Positions 26,673 to 36,509 are shown, numbered from the stretch's first letter. The stretch: 64,000 nt of DNA from Klugiella xanthotipulae (GCF_006716695.1 NZ_VFPN01000002.1:186001-250000), one strand, 5' to 3'. Numbers and translations: made by a program. Notes: generated by a model not told the origin, from the sequence alone.

Positions 26673-28499
26673 CTAGTCCTCCTCATCCCACTCGGGGCTG
26701 TGATCCCGCGCATACTGTACGTAGTTGTTACTGACACCCTGGGGAACCATAGGCCACACCATCGAGTCTGCGCTCACGACGAAGTCGATCACCACGGGGC
26801 GGTCGTTCGTTTCGAGAGCGAGCCTAATGGCGGCATCCACTTCTTCCTCACGCTCCACCCTGATGCCGAGGCAGCCGTAGGCGTCGGCCATCTTTACAAA
26901 ATCAGGCACTCGGACGGTGCCGTGGCCCGTGTTGAGGTCGGTGTGGGAGTGCCTGCCATCGTAAAAGAGGGTCTGCCACTGGCGCACCATGCCGAGCGAC
27001 GAGTTGTTAATAATCGCCACCTTGATCGGGATGTTGTTAATCACGCACGTCGCCAACTCCTGATTGGTCATCTGGAAACACCCGTCACCATCAATCGACC
27101 ACACATGCCGGTCTGGTTGGGCCACCTTCGCCCCCATCGCGGCGGGAACTGAATAACCCATGGTGCCCGCTCCACCGGAGTTGAGCCAGGAGTTGGGACG
27201 CTCGTACTTGATAAACTGGGCCGACCACATCTGATGCTGCCCCACGCCCGCGGCGTAGACCCCCTCGGGACCGGTCAACTCCCCAATACGCTCAATCACG
27301 TACTGCGGTGCCAGGAGGCCGTCCGTGGGAGTGGCATAACCAAGTGGGAACTTGTCCCGCAGCCCGTTGAGATAGACCCACCACTCGGAGTAGTCGGGCG
27401 CGGTTTCACGGAAATTGGCCTCGACCGTGTGGGTAAGGTCGGCGAGCACCTCCTTGGCGTCGCCCACGATCGGCACATCGGCGACGCGAATCTTGGAGAT
27501 CTCGGCCGGGTCGATATCCACGTGGATAATCTTCGAGTGGGGCGCAAAGAGCGCTGCCTTACCCGTCACCCGGTCATCGAAACGGGCCCCCAACGCCACG
27601 ATCAGATCGGCTTCCTGAAGCGCCAGCACGGCCGGCACCGTACCGTGCATTCCCGGCATGCCGAGGTGATGCGGATGGGAATCAGGGAAGGCACCTCGAG
27701 CCATCAACGTGGTGACAACCGGCGCACCAGTTGCCTCCGCGAGGGCCCGAAGCTCTTCGGCAGCGTGTGCCCGAATAATCCCACCACCCACGTAGAATAC
27801 CGGTTTTTTGGCTTCACCGATCAACTGAGCCGCTGCCTGAATCTGCTTGCTATTGGCTTTGGTTACGGGGCGATAGCCGGGGAGGTCAACCTTCGGGTTC
27901 CAGACGAAGTCAAACTCCTCCTGCTGCGCATCCTTCGTAATATCCACCAACACGGGGCCAGGCCTGCCCGTCCCCGCAATGTGATATGCGGACGCGATAG
28001 CGTTTTGGATATCCGCCGCCCGAGTCACCAGGATCGAGTGCTTAGTGATCGGCATCGTAATGCCCACAATATCCGCCTCCTGGAACGCATCGGTGCCCAT
28101 GAGAGTCGAGAAAACTTGGCCGGTGATCGCCAGCAGCGGGACGGAGTCCATATACGCATCGGCGATGGCCGTGACGAGGTTCGTAGCCCCCGGGCCCGAA
28201 GTGGCGATACACACGCCAACCTTGCCACTGGAGGAGGCGTAGCCCTCGGCCGCATGGCCAGCACCCTGTTCGTGGCGCACCAGAATGTGCCGCAGCTTTG
28301 TGCTGTCCATCAGGGGGTCATACACCGGCAGGATGGCCCCGCCGGGAAGACCAAAAACATCCGTCACGCCCAGGTTCTCGAGGCTGCGAACCACAGCAGC
28401 CGCACCGGTGATGCGCTCACCGGCCGGGGACTGGTTCGTACGGCTGCGTGCCGTGCTACCTCCGGGTGTGGGGATGACGGGAATTGATTCCGTAGTCAT
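26673..28499 (-). CDS. ilvB: Acetolactate synthase, large (catalytic) subunit
   Basis: A 608-residue thiamine-diphosphate enzyme that condenses pyruvate to acetolactate, or pyruvate and 2-oxobutyrate to acetohydroxybutyrate. Visible are [13 protein letters not shown], the catalytic Glu in [14 protein letters not shown], and the ThDP/Mg motif [22 protein letters not shown] set the start at ATG 28499, where family similarity begins; the frame stays open to 28778, but this would overlap ilvD and gives an implausible Arg/Pro-rich lead. The ribosome binding site is weak (GAAAGA). A 118-bp gap with a hairpin separates it from ilvD. Confidence 0.96.
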   Translation of the reverse strand: MTTESIPVIPTPGGSTARSRTNQSPAGERITGAAAVVRSLENLGVTDVFGLPGGAILPVYDPLMDSTKLRHILVRHEQGAGHAAEGYASSSGKVGVCIATSGPGATNLVTAIADAYMDSVPLLAITGQVFSTLMGTDAFQEADIVGITMPITKHSILVTRAADIQNAIASAYHIAGTGRPGPVLVDITKDAQQEEFDFVWNPKVDLPGYRPVTKANSKQIQAAAQLIGEAKKPVFYVGGGIIRAHAAEELRALAEATGAPVVTTLMARGAFPDSHPHHLGMPGMHGTVPAVLALQEADLIVALGARFDDRVTGKAALFAPHSKIIHVDIDPAEISKIRVADVPIVGDAKEVLADLTHTVEANFRETAPDYSEWWVYLNGLRDKFPLGYATPTDGLLAPQYVIERIGELTGPEGVYAAGVGQHQMWSAQFIKYERPNSWLNSGGAGTMGYSVPAAMGAKVAQPDRHVWSIDGDGCFQMTNQELATCVINNIPIKVAIINNSSLGMVRQWQTLFYDGRHSHTDLNTGHGTVRVPDFVKMADAYGCLGIRVEREEEVDAAIRLALETNDRPVVIDFVVSADSMVWPMVPQGVSNNYVQYARDHSPEWDEED

Positions 28500-28579
28500 T
28501 CGTGTTCTTTCAACTATCTCTTGCAGTGGCGTGAAAATGAAAAGTTGACTTCCCGACGCGTACCTGTGGCTAGTGTCCA

Positions 28580-28601
28580 CCGCCACGAGGGGGTGTGGCG
28601 G
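28580..28601 (-). terminator. Hairpin between ilvD and ilvB
   Basis: CCGCCAC, 8-nt loop, GTGGCGG: a 7-bp stem 16 nt past the ilvD stop, without a T-run. It may end part of the ilvD transcript or belong to an ilvB leader. I found no clear leader peptide rich in Leu, Ile or Val codons. Confidence 0.4.
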
Positions 28602-28617
28602 CGAACGCCAGAAACGG

Positions 28618-30312
28618 CTAGCCCGTGATCGCGCCCTCAGACGCGGAGTGCACCAGCTTGGAGTACTTGGCCAAAACGCCGCGGGTGTAGCGCGGGGGAA
28701 GCGGTGCCCAGCTTTCTTTGCGGGCGGCAAGCTCGTCAGCGTCAACCAGTAGGTCGAGGGTGCGAGCAGCGATGTCAACCCGAATCAGGTCACCGTCGCG
28801 AACGAAGGCAATTGGACCTGCGTCCACAGCCTCCGGTGCAATATGGCCGATACAGAGTCCGGTTGTGCCGCCTGAGAATCGACCATCCGTCAACAGTAGT
28901 ACATCTTTGCCCAGTCCCGCACCCTTGATCGCTCCGGTAATCGCGAGCATCTCACGCATACCCGGACCACCCTTGGGCCCCTCGTAGCGAATAATAACCA
29001 CATCGCCCGCACCAATCTTGCCTTCGGTGAGAGCGTCCATGGCAGCGCGTTCGCGTTCGAATACACGCGCGGGACCCTCGAAAATCTCCAGGTCAAACCC
29101 TGCTGTCTTCACAACGGCACCCTCGGGGGCGAGCGAGCCGTGCAGCACGGACAGCCCGCCGCTGACATGGATGGGGTTGTCAAGTGTACGAATAACCTCA
29201 CCGTCCACGGGGTCTGGGTTGAGCTCGGCCAGGTTTTCGGCAACAGTCTTACCCGTCACGGTGAGGCAGTCCCCGTGAATGAGACCGGCATCCAAAAGCG
29301 CCTTCATCACGACAGGAACGCCGCCGTGGCGGTCAACATCATTCATAACATACTGACCGAACGGCTTGAGATCACCGATGTGCGGCACTCTATCGCCGAT
29401 ACGGTTGAAATCCTCGAGTGTAAGGTCAACCTCGGCCTCGCGCGCGATGGCGAGGAGATGGAGGACCGCATTGGTCGAGCCACCAAACGCCATGACCACG
29501 GCGATGGCATTTTCGAATGCCTTCTTTGTCATGATGTCGCGGGCCGTAATGCCCTGGCGAATCAGGTTGACAACGGCCTCGCCCGAGCGGTGAGCGTAAT
29601 AGTCACGACGACGGTCGGCGCTGGGGGGAGCAGCCGAGCCGGGAAGGCTCATACCGATGGCCTCGGCCACACTCGCCATAGTGTTTGCGGTGTACATCCC
29701 ACCACAGGCTCCCTCGCCCGGAGCGATCGCACACTCGATACGCTTGAGATCTTCCTCACTCATGGTGCCAGCTTTGCAAGCCCCCACAGCCTCAAACGCA
29801 TCAATAATTGTGACGCTCTTCTCGGTGCCATCCGTGAGCTTCACCCACCCGGGAGCAATAGAGCCGGCGTAGAGGAAAACGGACGCGAGGTCCAGTCTCG
29901 CTGCCGCCATCAGCATCCCGGGCAGCGACTTATCACAGCCAGCCAGGAGGACGGAGCCGTCCAGGCGTTCAGCCATCATGACGGTCTCCACAGAGTCAGC
30001 GATCACCTCACGGGAGACGAGCGAGAAATGCATCCCCTCGTGGCCCATGGAGATACCGTCGGAAACTGAAACGGTACCAAATTGCAACGGATAACCGCCA
30101 CCCGCATGAACACCCTCTTTGCAGCCCTGCGCGAGCCGATCAAGACTGAGATTGCAGGGGGTAATCTCGTTCCACGAACTGGCGACCCCAATTTGCGGTT
30201 TATCCCAGTCTTCGTCTCCCATACCGACGGCTCGAAGCATCCCGCGCGAGGCTGCTTTCTCGATGCCATCAGTCACTTCACGACTGCGTGGTTTGATATC
30301 GATTTCAGGCAT
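28618..30312 (-). CDS. ilvD: Dihydroxy-acid dehydratase
   Basis: A 564-residue Fe-S enzyme that dehydrates the dihydroxy acids to the keto acids of valine and isoleucine. It contains [32 protein letters not shown] and [14 protein letters not shown], which supply the cluster cysteines, and the C-terminal [13 protein letters not shown]. The start is the ATG at 30312: the family begins [16 protein letters not shown] there, and a TATGCT box lies six bases upstream. The frame reaches 30351 but without support. It is upstream of ilvB on the same strand. Confidence 0.96.
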   Translation of the reverse strand: MPEIDIKPRSREVTDGIEKAASRGMLRAVGMGDEDWDKPQIGVASSWNEITPCNLSLDRLAQGCKEGVHAGGGYPLQFGTVSVSDGISMGHEGMHFSLVSREVIADSVETVMMAERLDGSVLLAGCDKSLPGMLMAAARLDLASVFLYAGSIAPGWVKLTDGTEKSVTIIDAFEAVGACKAGTMSEEDLKRIECAIAPGEGACGGMYTANTMASVAEAIGMSLPGSAAPPSADRRRDYYAHRSGEAVVNLIRQGITARDIMTKKAFENAIAVVMAFGGSTNAVLHLLAIAREAEVDLTLEDFNRIGDRVPHIGDLKPFGQYVMNDVDRHGGVPVVMKALLDAGLIHGDCLTVTGKTVAENLAELNPDPVDGEVIRTLDNPIHVSGGLSVLHGSLAPEGAVVKTAGFDLEIFEGPARVFERERAAMDALTEGKIGAGDVVIIRYEGPKGGPGMREMLAITGAIKGAGLGKDVLLLTDGRFSGGTTGLCIGHIAPEAVDAGPIAFVRDGDLIRVDIAARTLDLLVDADELAARKESWAPLPPRYTRGVLAKYSKLVHSASEGAITG

Positions 30313-30318
30313 GGTAAG

Positions 30319-30324
30319 AGCATA
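30319..30324 (-). promoter_or_regulatory. Putative -10 box for leaderless ilvD mRNA
   Basis: The minus strand reads TATGCT, six bases, ATG, with no ribosome binding site. Hexamer and spacing fit a leaderless start well. Confidence 0.5.
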
Positions 30325-30362
30325 CCGTCGAGAAGATACCCATTCCGACACGGAATTATCGG

Positions 30363-30611
30363 CTACCCGTCAAGTTTGGGCACCAGCCACAGGGCCACCC
30401 AGAAGCCGAAGCTGACAAGAAAGCTGCCGCCCGCGTAATACCAGAGCGCGTTATCGAGATCACGGTACGCGGCATCAAAGATGAAGAAACTGCCAAACAG
30501 GCTTCCGAACGCGAAAATCAGGCCGAGGATCGAAATCAGCCGGGAGGTGCCAGCGGAGCGGCCCTCCGTGTCGGAGTTAACAAGAACGGGAACATCGTGA
30601 CGAACGGTCAT
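30363..30611 (-). CDS. Small two-helix membrane protein
   Basis: An 82-residue protein with a polar front (to about residue 22) and two membrane segments: [20 protein letters not shown] and [29 protein letters not shown] site lies three bases before the ATG. I do not recognise the family. Its promoter can be read as TTCAAA, 17 bp, TAGGGT on the minus strand, and the -35 box lies inside the palindrome that the divergent OhrR-like protein probably binds. A role in the stress response sensed by that regulator is therefore likely, but the biochemical role is unknown. Confidence 0.7.
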   Translation of the reverse strand: MTVRHDVPVLVNSDTEGRSAGTSRLISILGLIFAFGSLFGSFFIFDAAYRDLDNALWYYAGGSFLVSFGFWVALWLVPKLDG

Positions 30612-30655
30612 GATCCACCTTCGGGTCAGTAGGAGCGTTAACTATTTGCCCTCTA

Positions 30656-30688
30656 ACCCTAGCGGGTATAAACAATAGTTTGAACTAT
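30656..30688 (-). promoter_or_regulatory. Promoter and operator of the small membrane protein gene
   Basis: On the minus strand -35 TTCAAA (30679-30684), a 17-bp spacer and -10 TAGGGT (30656-30661) form a good promoter. The perfect palindrome ATAGTT-TG-AACTAT (30675-30688) covers the -35 box. The likely binding protein is the divergent MarR/OhrR-like regulator, which starts about 90 bases away. Confidence 0.55.
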
Positions 30689-30780
30689 CCCCGCACTTTC
30701 TCCAGTTGTCATGATTACAATAAAGGTCGCGCGATAATTCGCGCTTTCTCGCCCCGACAGCACATCACACAAGGAGATCC

Positions 30781-31248
30781 GTGGCACCCGCTGAGAAGAA
30801 CCGTCTGGCACTCGAAGGTCAAGTTTGCTTTGCGCTTTCCGTAGCATCGCGCAGCATCGTCAACACGTACCGCGAGGTCCTAGAGCCGCTCAATCTCACG
30901 CACCCACAGTACCTCGTGATGCTTGCCCTGTGGCAGTACGAGCCCGTCTCGCTCACTCAACTCAGCCAACACCTCAAGCAGGACAGCGGAACCCTGTCTC
31001 CTCTCGTTAAACGACTTGAAGGCCAGGGGCTCCTCCAGCGCACCCGTGTTGCCGGTGACGAGCGCACGCTGTCGATCACGCTCACAGAAAAAGGCCATAA
31101 CCTACGCACGCAGGCCGAGCCCATCCCCGATGCCATTGCCGAACGTCTCGGAATGAGTTGGGACGAGTTGGAGGCCCTTCACGCTTCCATGACCAAGCTG
31201 ATTGAGCGGTCATCAACACACGGCACAGATACGAAAGACTCGCACTAG
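30781..31248 (+). CDS. MarR family regulator, OhrR-like
   Basis: A 155-residue winged-helix repressor. The front GQVCFALSVASRSIVNTYREVLEPLNLTHPQYLVMLALW closely follows OhrR, including the reactive cysteine (C16 here) that senses organic peroxides. The DNA-binding part is LSQHLKQDSGTLSPLVKRLEGQGLL and the wing AGDERTLSI. The start is GTG with a good AAGGAG. No ohr peroxidase gene is adjacent; the nearest target is the divergent small membrane protein, whose -35 region holds a palindrome. Peroxide sensing is inferred from the conserved cysteine. Confidence 0.85.
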   Translation: MAPAEKNRLALEGQVCFALSVASRSIVNTYREVLEPLNLTHPQYLVMLALWQYEPVSLTQLSQHLKQDSGTLSPLVKRLEGQGLLQRTRVAGDERTLSITLTEKGHNLRTQAEPIPDAIAERLGMSWDELEALHASMTKLIERSSTHGTDTKDSH

Positions 31249-31320
31249 CCGCCCTGCGTCAAGGAGCCTCACGCTTCACCGGGTATCCGGACCATGCCTC
31301 CGCCAATGGCTCGGCCCTCG

Positions 31321-31338
31321 GTGAGCTCACGCTAGACT
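31321..31338 (+). promoter_or_regulatory. Possible operator and -10 box upstream of the GAPDH gene
   Basis: A perfect 10-bp palindrome GTGAGCTCAC (31321-31330) lies two bases before TAGACT (31333-31338), a candidate -10. The transcript would have a leader of about 120 nt. The -35 region is weak. Confidence 0.3.
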
Positions 31339-31463
31339 AGTGCCCACGGGAACTGCGCATTGTGACACCACATCATGATGGGCATCGTTCCCGTTTGTCT
31401 TTTAACCCGGGGGCAACTCCCTCGAACGGTCTCGATGGCGAGGCCGCCACAGAAAGGAAGTCA

Positions 31464-32915
31464 GTGAAACACACATCCGACGCCCACCTCAGCGAATGGC
31501 TCACCCGGCAAGAACACGCCGAGGCAATGATCCCCCTCATCGGACATCTTTACCGTGAGCACGGCGTTGTCACGTCAATCTACGGGCGCAGTCTGGTCAA
31601 TCAGTCCGCCGTTGACATTTTGAAAGCGCACCGATTTGCCCGTCAGGTTGATGACGTCGAACTTTCGATTCACGATACACTTCCCCTTCTCCAGGCCATC
31701 AGCGCACTCCAACCGGGTGCCGCCTCTATCGATCTGGCGGGCCTCCTCGCCGACAAACGCGCGGGTCACTCTGACGAGGAGCTAGATACCTACCTTCGCG
31801 GGGTTCTCGACAGCGTACTGGGCGATAACACCGCACCGCGACGCGAGCCTACCGATGTAGTCCTCTACGGATTTGGTCGGATCGGTCGCCTACTGGCCCG
31901 CATCCTGATCGGATACTCGGGCGGGGACTACGGTCTGCGCCTACGTGCAATCGTGGTACGCAAGGGATCCGATAACGATCTCGAGAAACGCGCAAGCCTC
32001 CTGCGGCGCGACTCGGTACACGGACCCTTCGACGGGACCATCTCGGTTGATCACGAGAACAACGCGATTCGGGCCAACGGCGTTCTCATCCAGGTCATCT
32101 ACTCAAACGACCCCGCCACCATCGACTACACCGACTACGGCATCAGCGACGCGGTCATCGTCGATAACACGGGCCGCTGGCGCGACGAGGCGGGACTATC
32201 ACAACACCTCAAGGCCACGGGGGCCGCGCGCGTTGTGCTCACCGCCCCCGGCAAAGGGGCACTCAAAAACGTGGTGCACGGCATCAACCACAGCACGATC
32301 CAGGATGACGACCTCATCGTTACGGCCGCGTCCTGCACCACGAACGCGATCACTCCGGTACTGAAAGTCCTCAACGACGAGTACGGCATCGTGCACGGCC
32401 ATGTGGAAACGGTGCACTCGTTTACCAACGACCAGAACCTCATAGATAATTTCCACAAGGGCGACCGCCGCGGCCGCTCCGCAGCCCTCAACATGGTCAT
32501 TACCGAGACGGGTGCCGCAAGCGCCGTCACGAAGGCCCTGCCAGAACTCGGCGGTAAACTGACGGGCAACGCCATCCGCGTACCCACACCCGATGTGTCG
32601 ATGGCGATCCTCAATCTGACTCTCGACCGTGAAACAGACAAAGAAACGGTCAACAGTTACCTCCGCGATATCTCGCTCACCTCGTCACTCCGCAAGCAAA
32701 TCGACTACATCGACTCCCCCGAAGTGGTCTCAACCGACTTTGTGGGCTCACGCAAGGCGGGCATCGTCGATGGCCTCGCCACGATCAGCAGCGGCAAGAA
32801 CCTTGTGCTGTATGTCTGGTACGACAACGAGTTCGGCTACAGCTGCCAAGTCATCCGAGTGCTGGAGGAGATCGGGCGCGTGCACCCGCCAGCATTCCCG
32901 GCGCTGGGAGAGTAG
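31464..32915 (+). CDS. Glyceraldehyde-3-phosphate dehydrogenase, long GapB/GapX-like type
   Basis: A 483-residue member of the GAPDH family with an N-terminal extension of about 130 residues before the Rossmann fold (VVLYGFGRIGRLLARILIG). The active-site cysteine is C291 in TAASCTTNAITPVLKV; the phosphate sites include KGDRRGRSAALNM, and YVWYDNEFGYSCQVIRVLE ends the catalytic domain. Length and extension match the second, gluconeogenic GAPDH of corynebacteria (GapB/GapX) rather than the 335-residue glycolytic enzyme. The GTG at 31464 has AAAGGAAG upstream; the frame stays open to 31362. Direction and cofactor are inferred from the family. Confidence 0.9.
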   Translation: MKHTSDAHLSEWLTRQEHAEAMIPLIGHLYREHGVVTSIYGRSLVNQSAVDILKAHRFARQVDDVELSIHDTLPLLQAISALQPGAASIDLAGLLADKRAGHSDEELDTYLRGVLDSVLGDNTAPRREPTDVVLYGFGRIGRLLARILIGYSGGDYGLRLRAIVVRKGSDNDLEKRASLLRRDSVHGPFDGTISVDHENNAIRANGVLIQVIYSNDPATIDYTDYGISDAVIVDNTGRWRDEAGLSQHLKATGAARVVLTAPGKGALKNVVHGINHSTIQDDDLIVTAASCTTNAITPVLKVLNDEYGIVHGHVETVHSFTNDQNLIDNFHKGDRRGRSAALNMVITETGAASAVTKALPELGGKLTGNAIRVPTPDVSMAILNLTLDRETDKETVNSYLRDISLTSSLRKQIDYIDSPEVVSTDFVGSRKAGIVDGLATISSGKNLVLYVWYDNEFGYSCQVIRVLEEIGRVHPPAFPALGE

Positions 32916-32935
32916 CCGCGAGAGCGAGAAACAAG

Positions 32936-32963
32936 CGGGCGGGCCTCCGAGGAGGCCCGCCCG
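32936..32963. terminator. Bidirectional terminator between GAPDH gene and otsB
   Basis: A perfect 13-bp stem (CGGGCGGGCCTCC 32936-32948, complement 32951-32963) with a minimal loop, 21 nt past the GAPDH stop and 18 nt from the otsB stop. It serves both converging genes. Confidence 0.85.
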
Positions 32964-32980
32964 TCCTCACCGCAACGTGG

Positions 32981-33781
32981 TCAGCCCAGTGTGGCTTCAG
33001 CCCGCAAATCAGCGAGAAGTACCAGCGCATCAGCAACATCGGCGGGGCCGGCAACACGCTGCCTGGCCGCGGTATCACCGTGTCCGCTCTTCAGGCTGAG
33101 ATCTGGGTGACGCATAACAACGAAGACATCTTCATCAGTCTCGTCGTCCCCCGCGTAGAGTGCGGCGTCGGCCTCAGTAATGGCCCGTAACAGGGCGAAT
33201 GCCTCACCTTTCGTGGCGGAGCGGACGGAGACTTCCAGCACGTTCTTCCCCCCACGGATGGTGATGTCTCCGCCCTCCGCCCGCAGAGCAACGAGAGCCT
33301 CCCTCTCGGCGACCGCAGCGTCTTCGGGCCTCGACAGGCGCGTATGGAGTGCGAAACCGGCCGGTTTCACCTCGACCCAGGCACCTCGGAATCGTCCGGC
33401 AACAGCCTGAAGAATCTCGCCTAACCGTCGCACCCGATTTTCTTCCTCCGGGTCAAGGCCCAGCGGAGTCTGCTCCCCGGGATAGCGGGTCTCCGCCCCG
33501 TGGGAACCGGCCAGAAGCACAGCATCCGGCATGTCGGCGACCGAGACAAGGGAGTCTAAAGCACGCCCGGAAATGAGGGCCACACGCGTGCGGGGCAGAT
33601 CAAGCAGCCGCAGCAGCGCAACCCGGGCAGCGGGCAGGGCGCGGGCAGCGGCCGGGTCGTCTACCTCGGGCGCAAGTGTGCCATCAAAGTCAACGGCGAC
33701 CAACAGGGTGGTCGCCTCCGCCAAGCGTTGCAGCTCACGAGCAAGATCAGTGGGCAGTGAAGAGGGCACGGATTCATTCAT
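32981..33781 (-). CDS. otsB: Trehalose-6-phosphate phosphatase
   Basis: A 266-residue HAD-type phosphatase that removes phosphate from trehalose 6-phosphate. Motif I is VDFDGTLAPEVDD (Asp31 and Asp33), motif II is ALISGRAL, and the later metal-binding motif is YAGDDETDEDVF. Also typical are GSHGAE and KPAGFALHTR. I set the start at ATG 33781, which overlaps the otsA stop (TATGAATGA); an ATG at 33793 is possible, but its ribosome binding site would touch it. It is the second gene of otsA-otsB. Confidence 0.92.
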   Translation of the reverse strand: MNESVPSSLPTDLARELQRLAEATTLLVAVDFDGTLAPEVDDPAAARALPAARVALLRLLDLPRTRVALISGRALDSLVSVADMPDAVLLAGSHGAETRYPGEQTPLGLDPEEENRVRRLGEILQAVAGRFRGAWVEVKPAGFALHTRLSRPEDAAVAEREALVALRAEGGDITIRGGKNVLEVSVRSATKGEAFALLRAITEADAALYAGDDETDEDVFVVMRHPDLSLKSGHGDTAARQRVAGPADVADALVLLADLRAEATLG

Positions 33782-35261
33782 AGCGCTGGACATCCTCCGG
33801 ATCGGTCGGGGCGGGCTGGCGAAGCGCAGGAAACTCATCAAGTGCACTCAGGAACGAACGCGACCATCGTGCCACGTCGTGAAGGGCCACACGTTTGCGC
33901 AGGTAGCGCATCCGGCGTTCCTGTTCAGAAACACTCATGGTGACGGCCTGCATCACGGTATCTTTTAACCCCTCAATGTCGTGGGGATTCACGAGAAGGG
34001 CCTGCTTCAACTCGTCGGAGGCACCAGCAAACTCGCTCAAAATCAGCACACCCCTGCGATCAAACCGCGTGGCCACGTATTCCTTGGCGACCAGGTTCAT
34101 CCCATCGCGCAGGGCGGTGACGAGCATAATGTCGGCAGCGAGGTAGAGGGCCGCCATCTCCTCGCGCGGGTAGCCGTGGTGCAGGTAGTGCACCGCGGTG
34201 TCGGCGATGGTGCCATAGTCACCGTTGAGCCGACCCACGGTCAGCTCGATCTCATCACGCAACAACCGATAGGTTTCCACCCGCTCACGACTGGGACTGG
34301 CGACCTGCACCAGGGTGGCATTCTCAACGGTCAGTCGGCCCTCACACAACAGCTCACTAAACGCCTTAAGCCGGTGGCGGATGCCTTTGGTGTAATCAAG
34401 CCGATCCACGCCGAGCATGATGGTCTTGTGTTCCCCCAGCTGCTGCCGAATCTCGGCGGCGCGGGCCTGAACATCTGGACGACGCGCCAACTCTTCAAAC
34501 CCGGCGCTGTCGATTGAGATGGGAAAGCTCTTAGCAAGGATCTGGCGGAAGGTGCCGTCTGATTGCGGCTCCATGATGCGGGCACTCTTCGTCTCGTAGC
34601 CCATCAGACGGCGCACAGAGCGCTGAAAATTACCGGCGTCCGCAGGTCGCTGGAACCCGATCACGTCGGCTCCCAGCACACCGTTAATAATCTGCTTACG
34701 CCACGGTAACTGCGAGAAAAGCCCGTAGGCCGGAAACGGGATGTGGTTGAAAAAGCCAATCGTGAGATCCGGCCGCAGGCTGCGCAGAATGCGCGGTACC
34801 AGTTGAAGTTGGTAATCGTGGACCCACACGGTCGCCTCGGGGGCGGCAATCGCCGCAGCAGTCTCAGCAAAACGTTGGTTAACGCGCTGATAGCTAATCC
34901 ACCACTCACGGTGATAGGCCGGCGAGGCGATCACATCGTGATATAGCGGCCAAATCGTGTCGTTGGAAAAGCCCTCGTAGAACTCCTCAATGTCCTGCGC
35001 GCTGAGTGTCACCGGAACGAGGTCAATTCCTCCCTCCGTGAAGGGATCAAACGTCTCGTCGGGCACGCCCGGCCAGCCCAACCACACGCCGCCGTTCTCA
35101 CGCATGACCGGCTCCATCGCGGTCACCAAACCACCCGGTGAAGTGCGCCACTCCGGCACACCATCGGCGTCCAGGACCCGGTCAACGGGTAAGCGGTTAG
35201 AGATACACACAAAATCGTGCAGAACATCGGTCCGTGGCACGGCCATCTGCGGCTTGTTCAC
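33774..35261 (-). CDS. otsA: Trehalose-6-phosphate synthase
   Basis: A 495-residue GT20 glycosyltransferase that joins UDP- or GDP-glucose and glucose 6-phosphate. It contains the front loop SNRLPVDR and SPGGLVTAM, then VWVHDYQLQLVPRILR and FFNHIPFPAYGLF, the donor-binding GVDRLDYTKGIRHRLKAF, and DGMNLVAKEYVA near the C-terminus. The start is GTG with GAAGGG upstream; an in-frame ATG five codons later lacks a site. It overlaps otsB at its stop codon, so trehalose synthesis is tightly coupled. Trehalose here is likely an osmolyte and stress protectant. Confidence 0.95.
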   Translation of the reverse strand: MNKPQMAVPRTDVLHDFVCISNRLPVDRVLDADGVPEWRTSPGGLVTAMEPVMRENGGVWLGWPGVPDETFDPFTEGGIDLVPVTLSAQDIEEFYEGFSNDTIWPLYHDVIASPAYHREWWISYQRVNQRFAETAAAIAAPEATVWVHDYQLQLVPRILRSLRPDLTIGFFNHIPFPAYGLFSQLPWRKQIINGVLGADVIGFQRPADAGNFQRSVRRLMGYETKSARIMEPQSDGTFRQILAKSFPISIDSAGFEELARRPDVQARAAEIRQQLGEHKTIMLGVDRLDYTKGIRHRLKAFSELLCEGRLTVENATLVQVASPSRERVETYRLLRDEIELTVGRLNGDYGTIADTAVHYLHHGYPREEMAALYLAADIMLVTALRDGMNLVAKEYVATRFDRRGVLILSEFAGASDELKQALLVNPHDIEGLKDTVMQAVTMSVSEQERRMRYLRKRVALHDVARWSRSFLSALDEFPALRQPAPTDPEDVQRYE

Positions 35262-35396
35262 TACGCCCGCCCTTCGGTCATTGCGGTCATATCGACAACG
35301 CTGAGCATATGTTCACACCCTACCAGCCTGAGATTTTCCCGCAGATCTACCCGTTATTCGCGCAACGTTCAGTTTGAAGGACTACCGTGAGGAGTA

Positions 35397-36254
35397 ATGA
35401 TTCGTCTAGGTCTGAGTACGTCAAGCGTCTACCCGCTCGATATTGAGAGCGGCTTCCGGCTCGCCCAGCAAGCGGGTTTCGATGGTATCGAGGTCATGGT
35501 TACCCGGGATAAACGGACGCAAAATCTCACCTCACTGCGCGAGCTATCCGACAGATACTCGATGCCGATTCTGTCGATTCACGCCCCGGTCCTCCTGCTC
35601 ACCCACTTTGTGTGGGGTACCGATCCACAACGTAAACTGGAACGCACCGCCGAGCTCGCACAGGCTCTCACAGCCAAGACCGCGGTAGTGCACCCACCGT
35701 TCCGGTGGCAATCTGATTATGCCGACCACTTTATGGAGATCGTGGCCCAGATATCCGACACCACAGGCGTCGAAATAGCGGTTGAGAACATGTTCCCTTG
35801 GAAAGTCAAAGGCACGAGCGTCAAGGCATACTCCCCCGGTTGGGATGTCACGCAGTTTGAGTGCGCAGCCACCACCCTCGACTTCTCACACGCGGCGCTC
35901 GCCGGCCAGGATGCCTTTGATGTGATGACCCGCCTCGGGCCGCGCCTGCGCCACGTACACCTGTGCGACGGCTCCGGTTCTCTCGACGAGGGCAAAGTCT
36001 TTGACGAGCACCTTCTCCCCGGGCACGGCGGGCAACCTGTCGCAGCGGTGTTGCGCGCACTCGCCACATCCGGATGGTCGGGGAGCGTGGTCGCCGAAAT
36101 CAACACGCGCAAGGCGAAGACCGATGATGAACGTCTCGCGCTGCTGATCGAAACCCGTGAGTTTGCACAGGCCCACATCCACCCAATAACGACCACCCCG
36201 TCCCGCATACATCGCCGGATGCGTCGCCTTGCGGATCTGATTCCCGGACGCTAA
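35397..36254 (+). CDS. Sugar phosphate isomerase/epimerase-like TIM barrel protein
   Basis: A 285-residue protein of the xylose isomerase-like/AP endonuclease 2 superfamily. The sequence follows the barrel: IRLGLSTSSVYPLDIESGFRLAQQAGFDGIEVMV, then SIHAPVLLLT, KTAVVHPPFRW, EIAVENMFPW (metal-binding Glu), TLDFSHAALAG, and RHVHLCDGSG with metal-binding His/Asp. The ATG has GAGGAG two bases upstream. It is divergent from otsA. The substrate cannot be told. The arginine-rich tail (RIHRRMRRLADLIPGR) is unusual for the fold. Confidence 0.8.
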   Translation: MIRLGLSTSSVYPLDIESGFRLAQQAGFDGIEVMVTRDKRTQNLTSLRELSDRYSMPILSIHAPVLLLTHFVWGTDPQRKLERTAELAQALTAKTAVVHPPFRWQSDYADHFMEIVAQISDTTGVEIAVENMFPWKVKGTSVKAYSPGWDVTQFECAATTLDFSHAALAGQDAFDVMTRLGPRLRHVHLCDGSGSLDEGKVFDEHLLPGHGGQPVAAVLRALATSGWSGSVVAEINTRKAKTDDERLALLIETREFAQAHIHPITTTPSRIHRRMRRLADLIPGR

Positions 36255-36305
36255 CGGCTTGGTTCGTCTACGCACACACGGTAACGTGGTGCACGGAGGT
36301 TTTCT

Positions 36306-36509
36306 ATGTCGATCAGTAAGTACATTCTCAACGGTGGCATTATCGGTTCTGCCGTGAGCCTGGTGAGCACCATTAAGAAAACCGAAAACAGCCCCCGTGA
36401 TTGGCGCACAATTCTGACCTGGGTGATCTGGGGATGCACCCTCGCCATCGCTATCGGCTCGGTCGCCCTACGCGACAGCGACAAAGCTTATGAGGAACTA
36501 CATAAATAA
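36306..36509 (+). CDS. Small membrane protein of unknown function
   Basis: A 67-residue protein with a hydrophobic front (YILNGGIIGSAVSLVSTIKK) and one clear membrane segment (TWVIWGCTLAIAIGSVAL), ending in a charged tail (RDSDKAYEELHK). The ribosome binding site GGAGG lies six bases before the ATG, which strongly supports translation. It starts 51 bases after the isomerase-like gene and could share its mRNA. I do not recognise the family. Confidence 0.7.
   Translation: MSISKYILNGGIIGSAVSLVSTIKKTENSPRDWRTILTWVIWGCTLAIAIGSVALRDSDKAYEELHK

Noticed and set aside
27234-28487. 417-codon plus-strand open frame
   Set aside because: Antisense to ilvB; an artefact of GC-rich codon use.
28500-28778. 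N-terminal extension of ilvB to 701 residues
   Set aside because: It would overlap ilvD, contains the ilvD-ilvB hairpin, and its residues are unlike any acetolactate synthase front.
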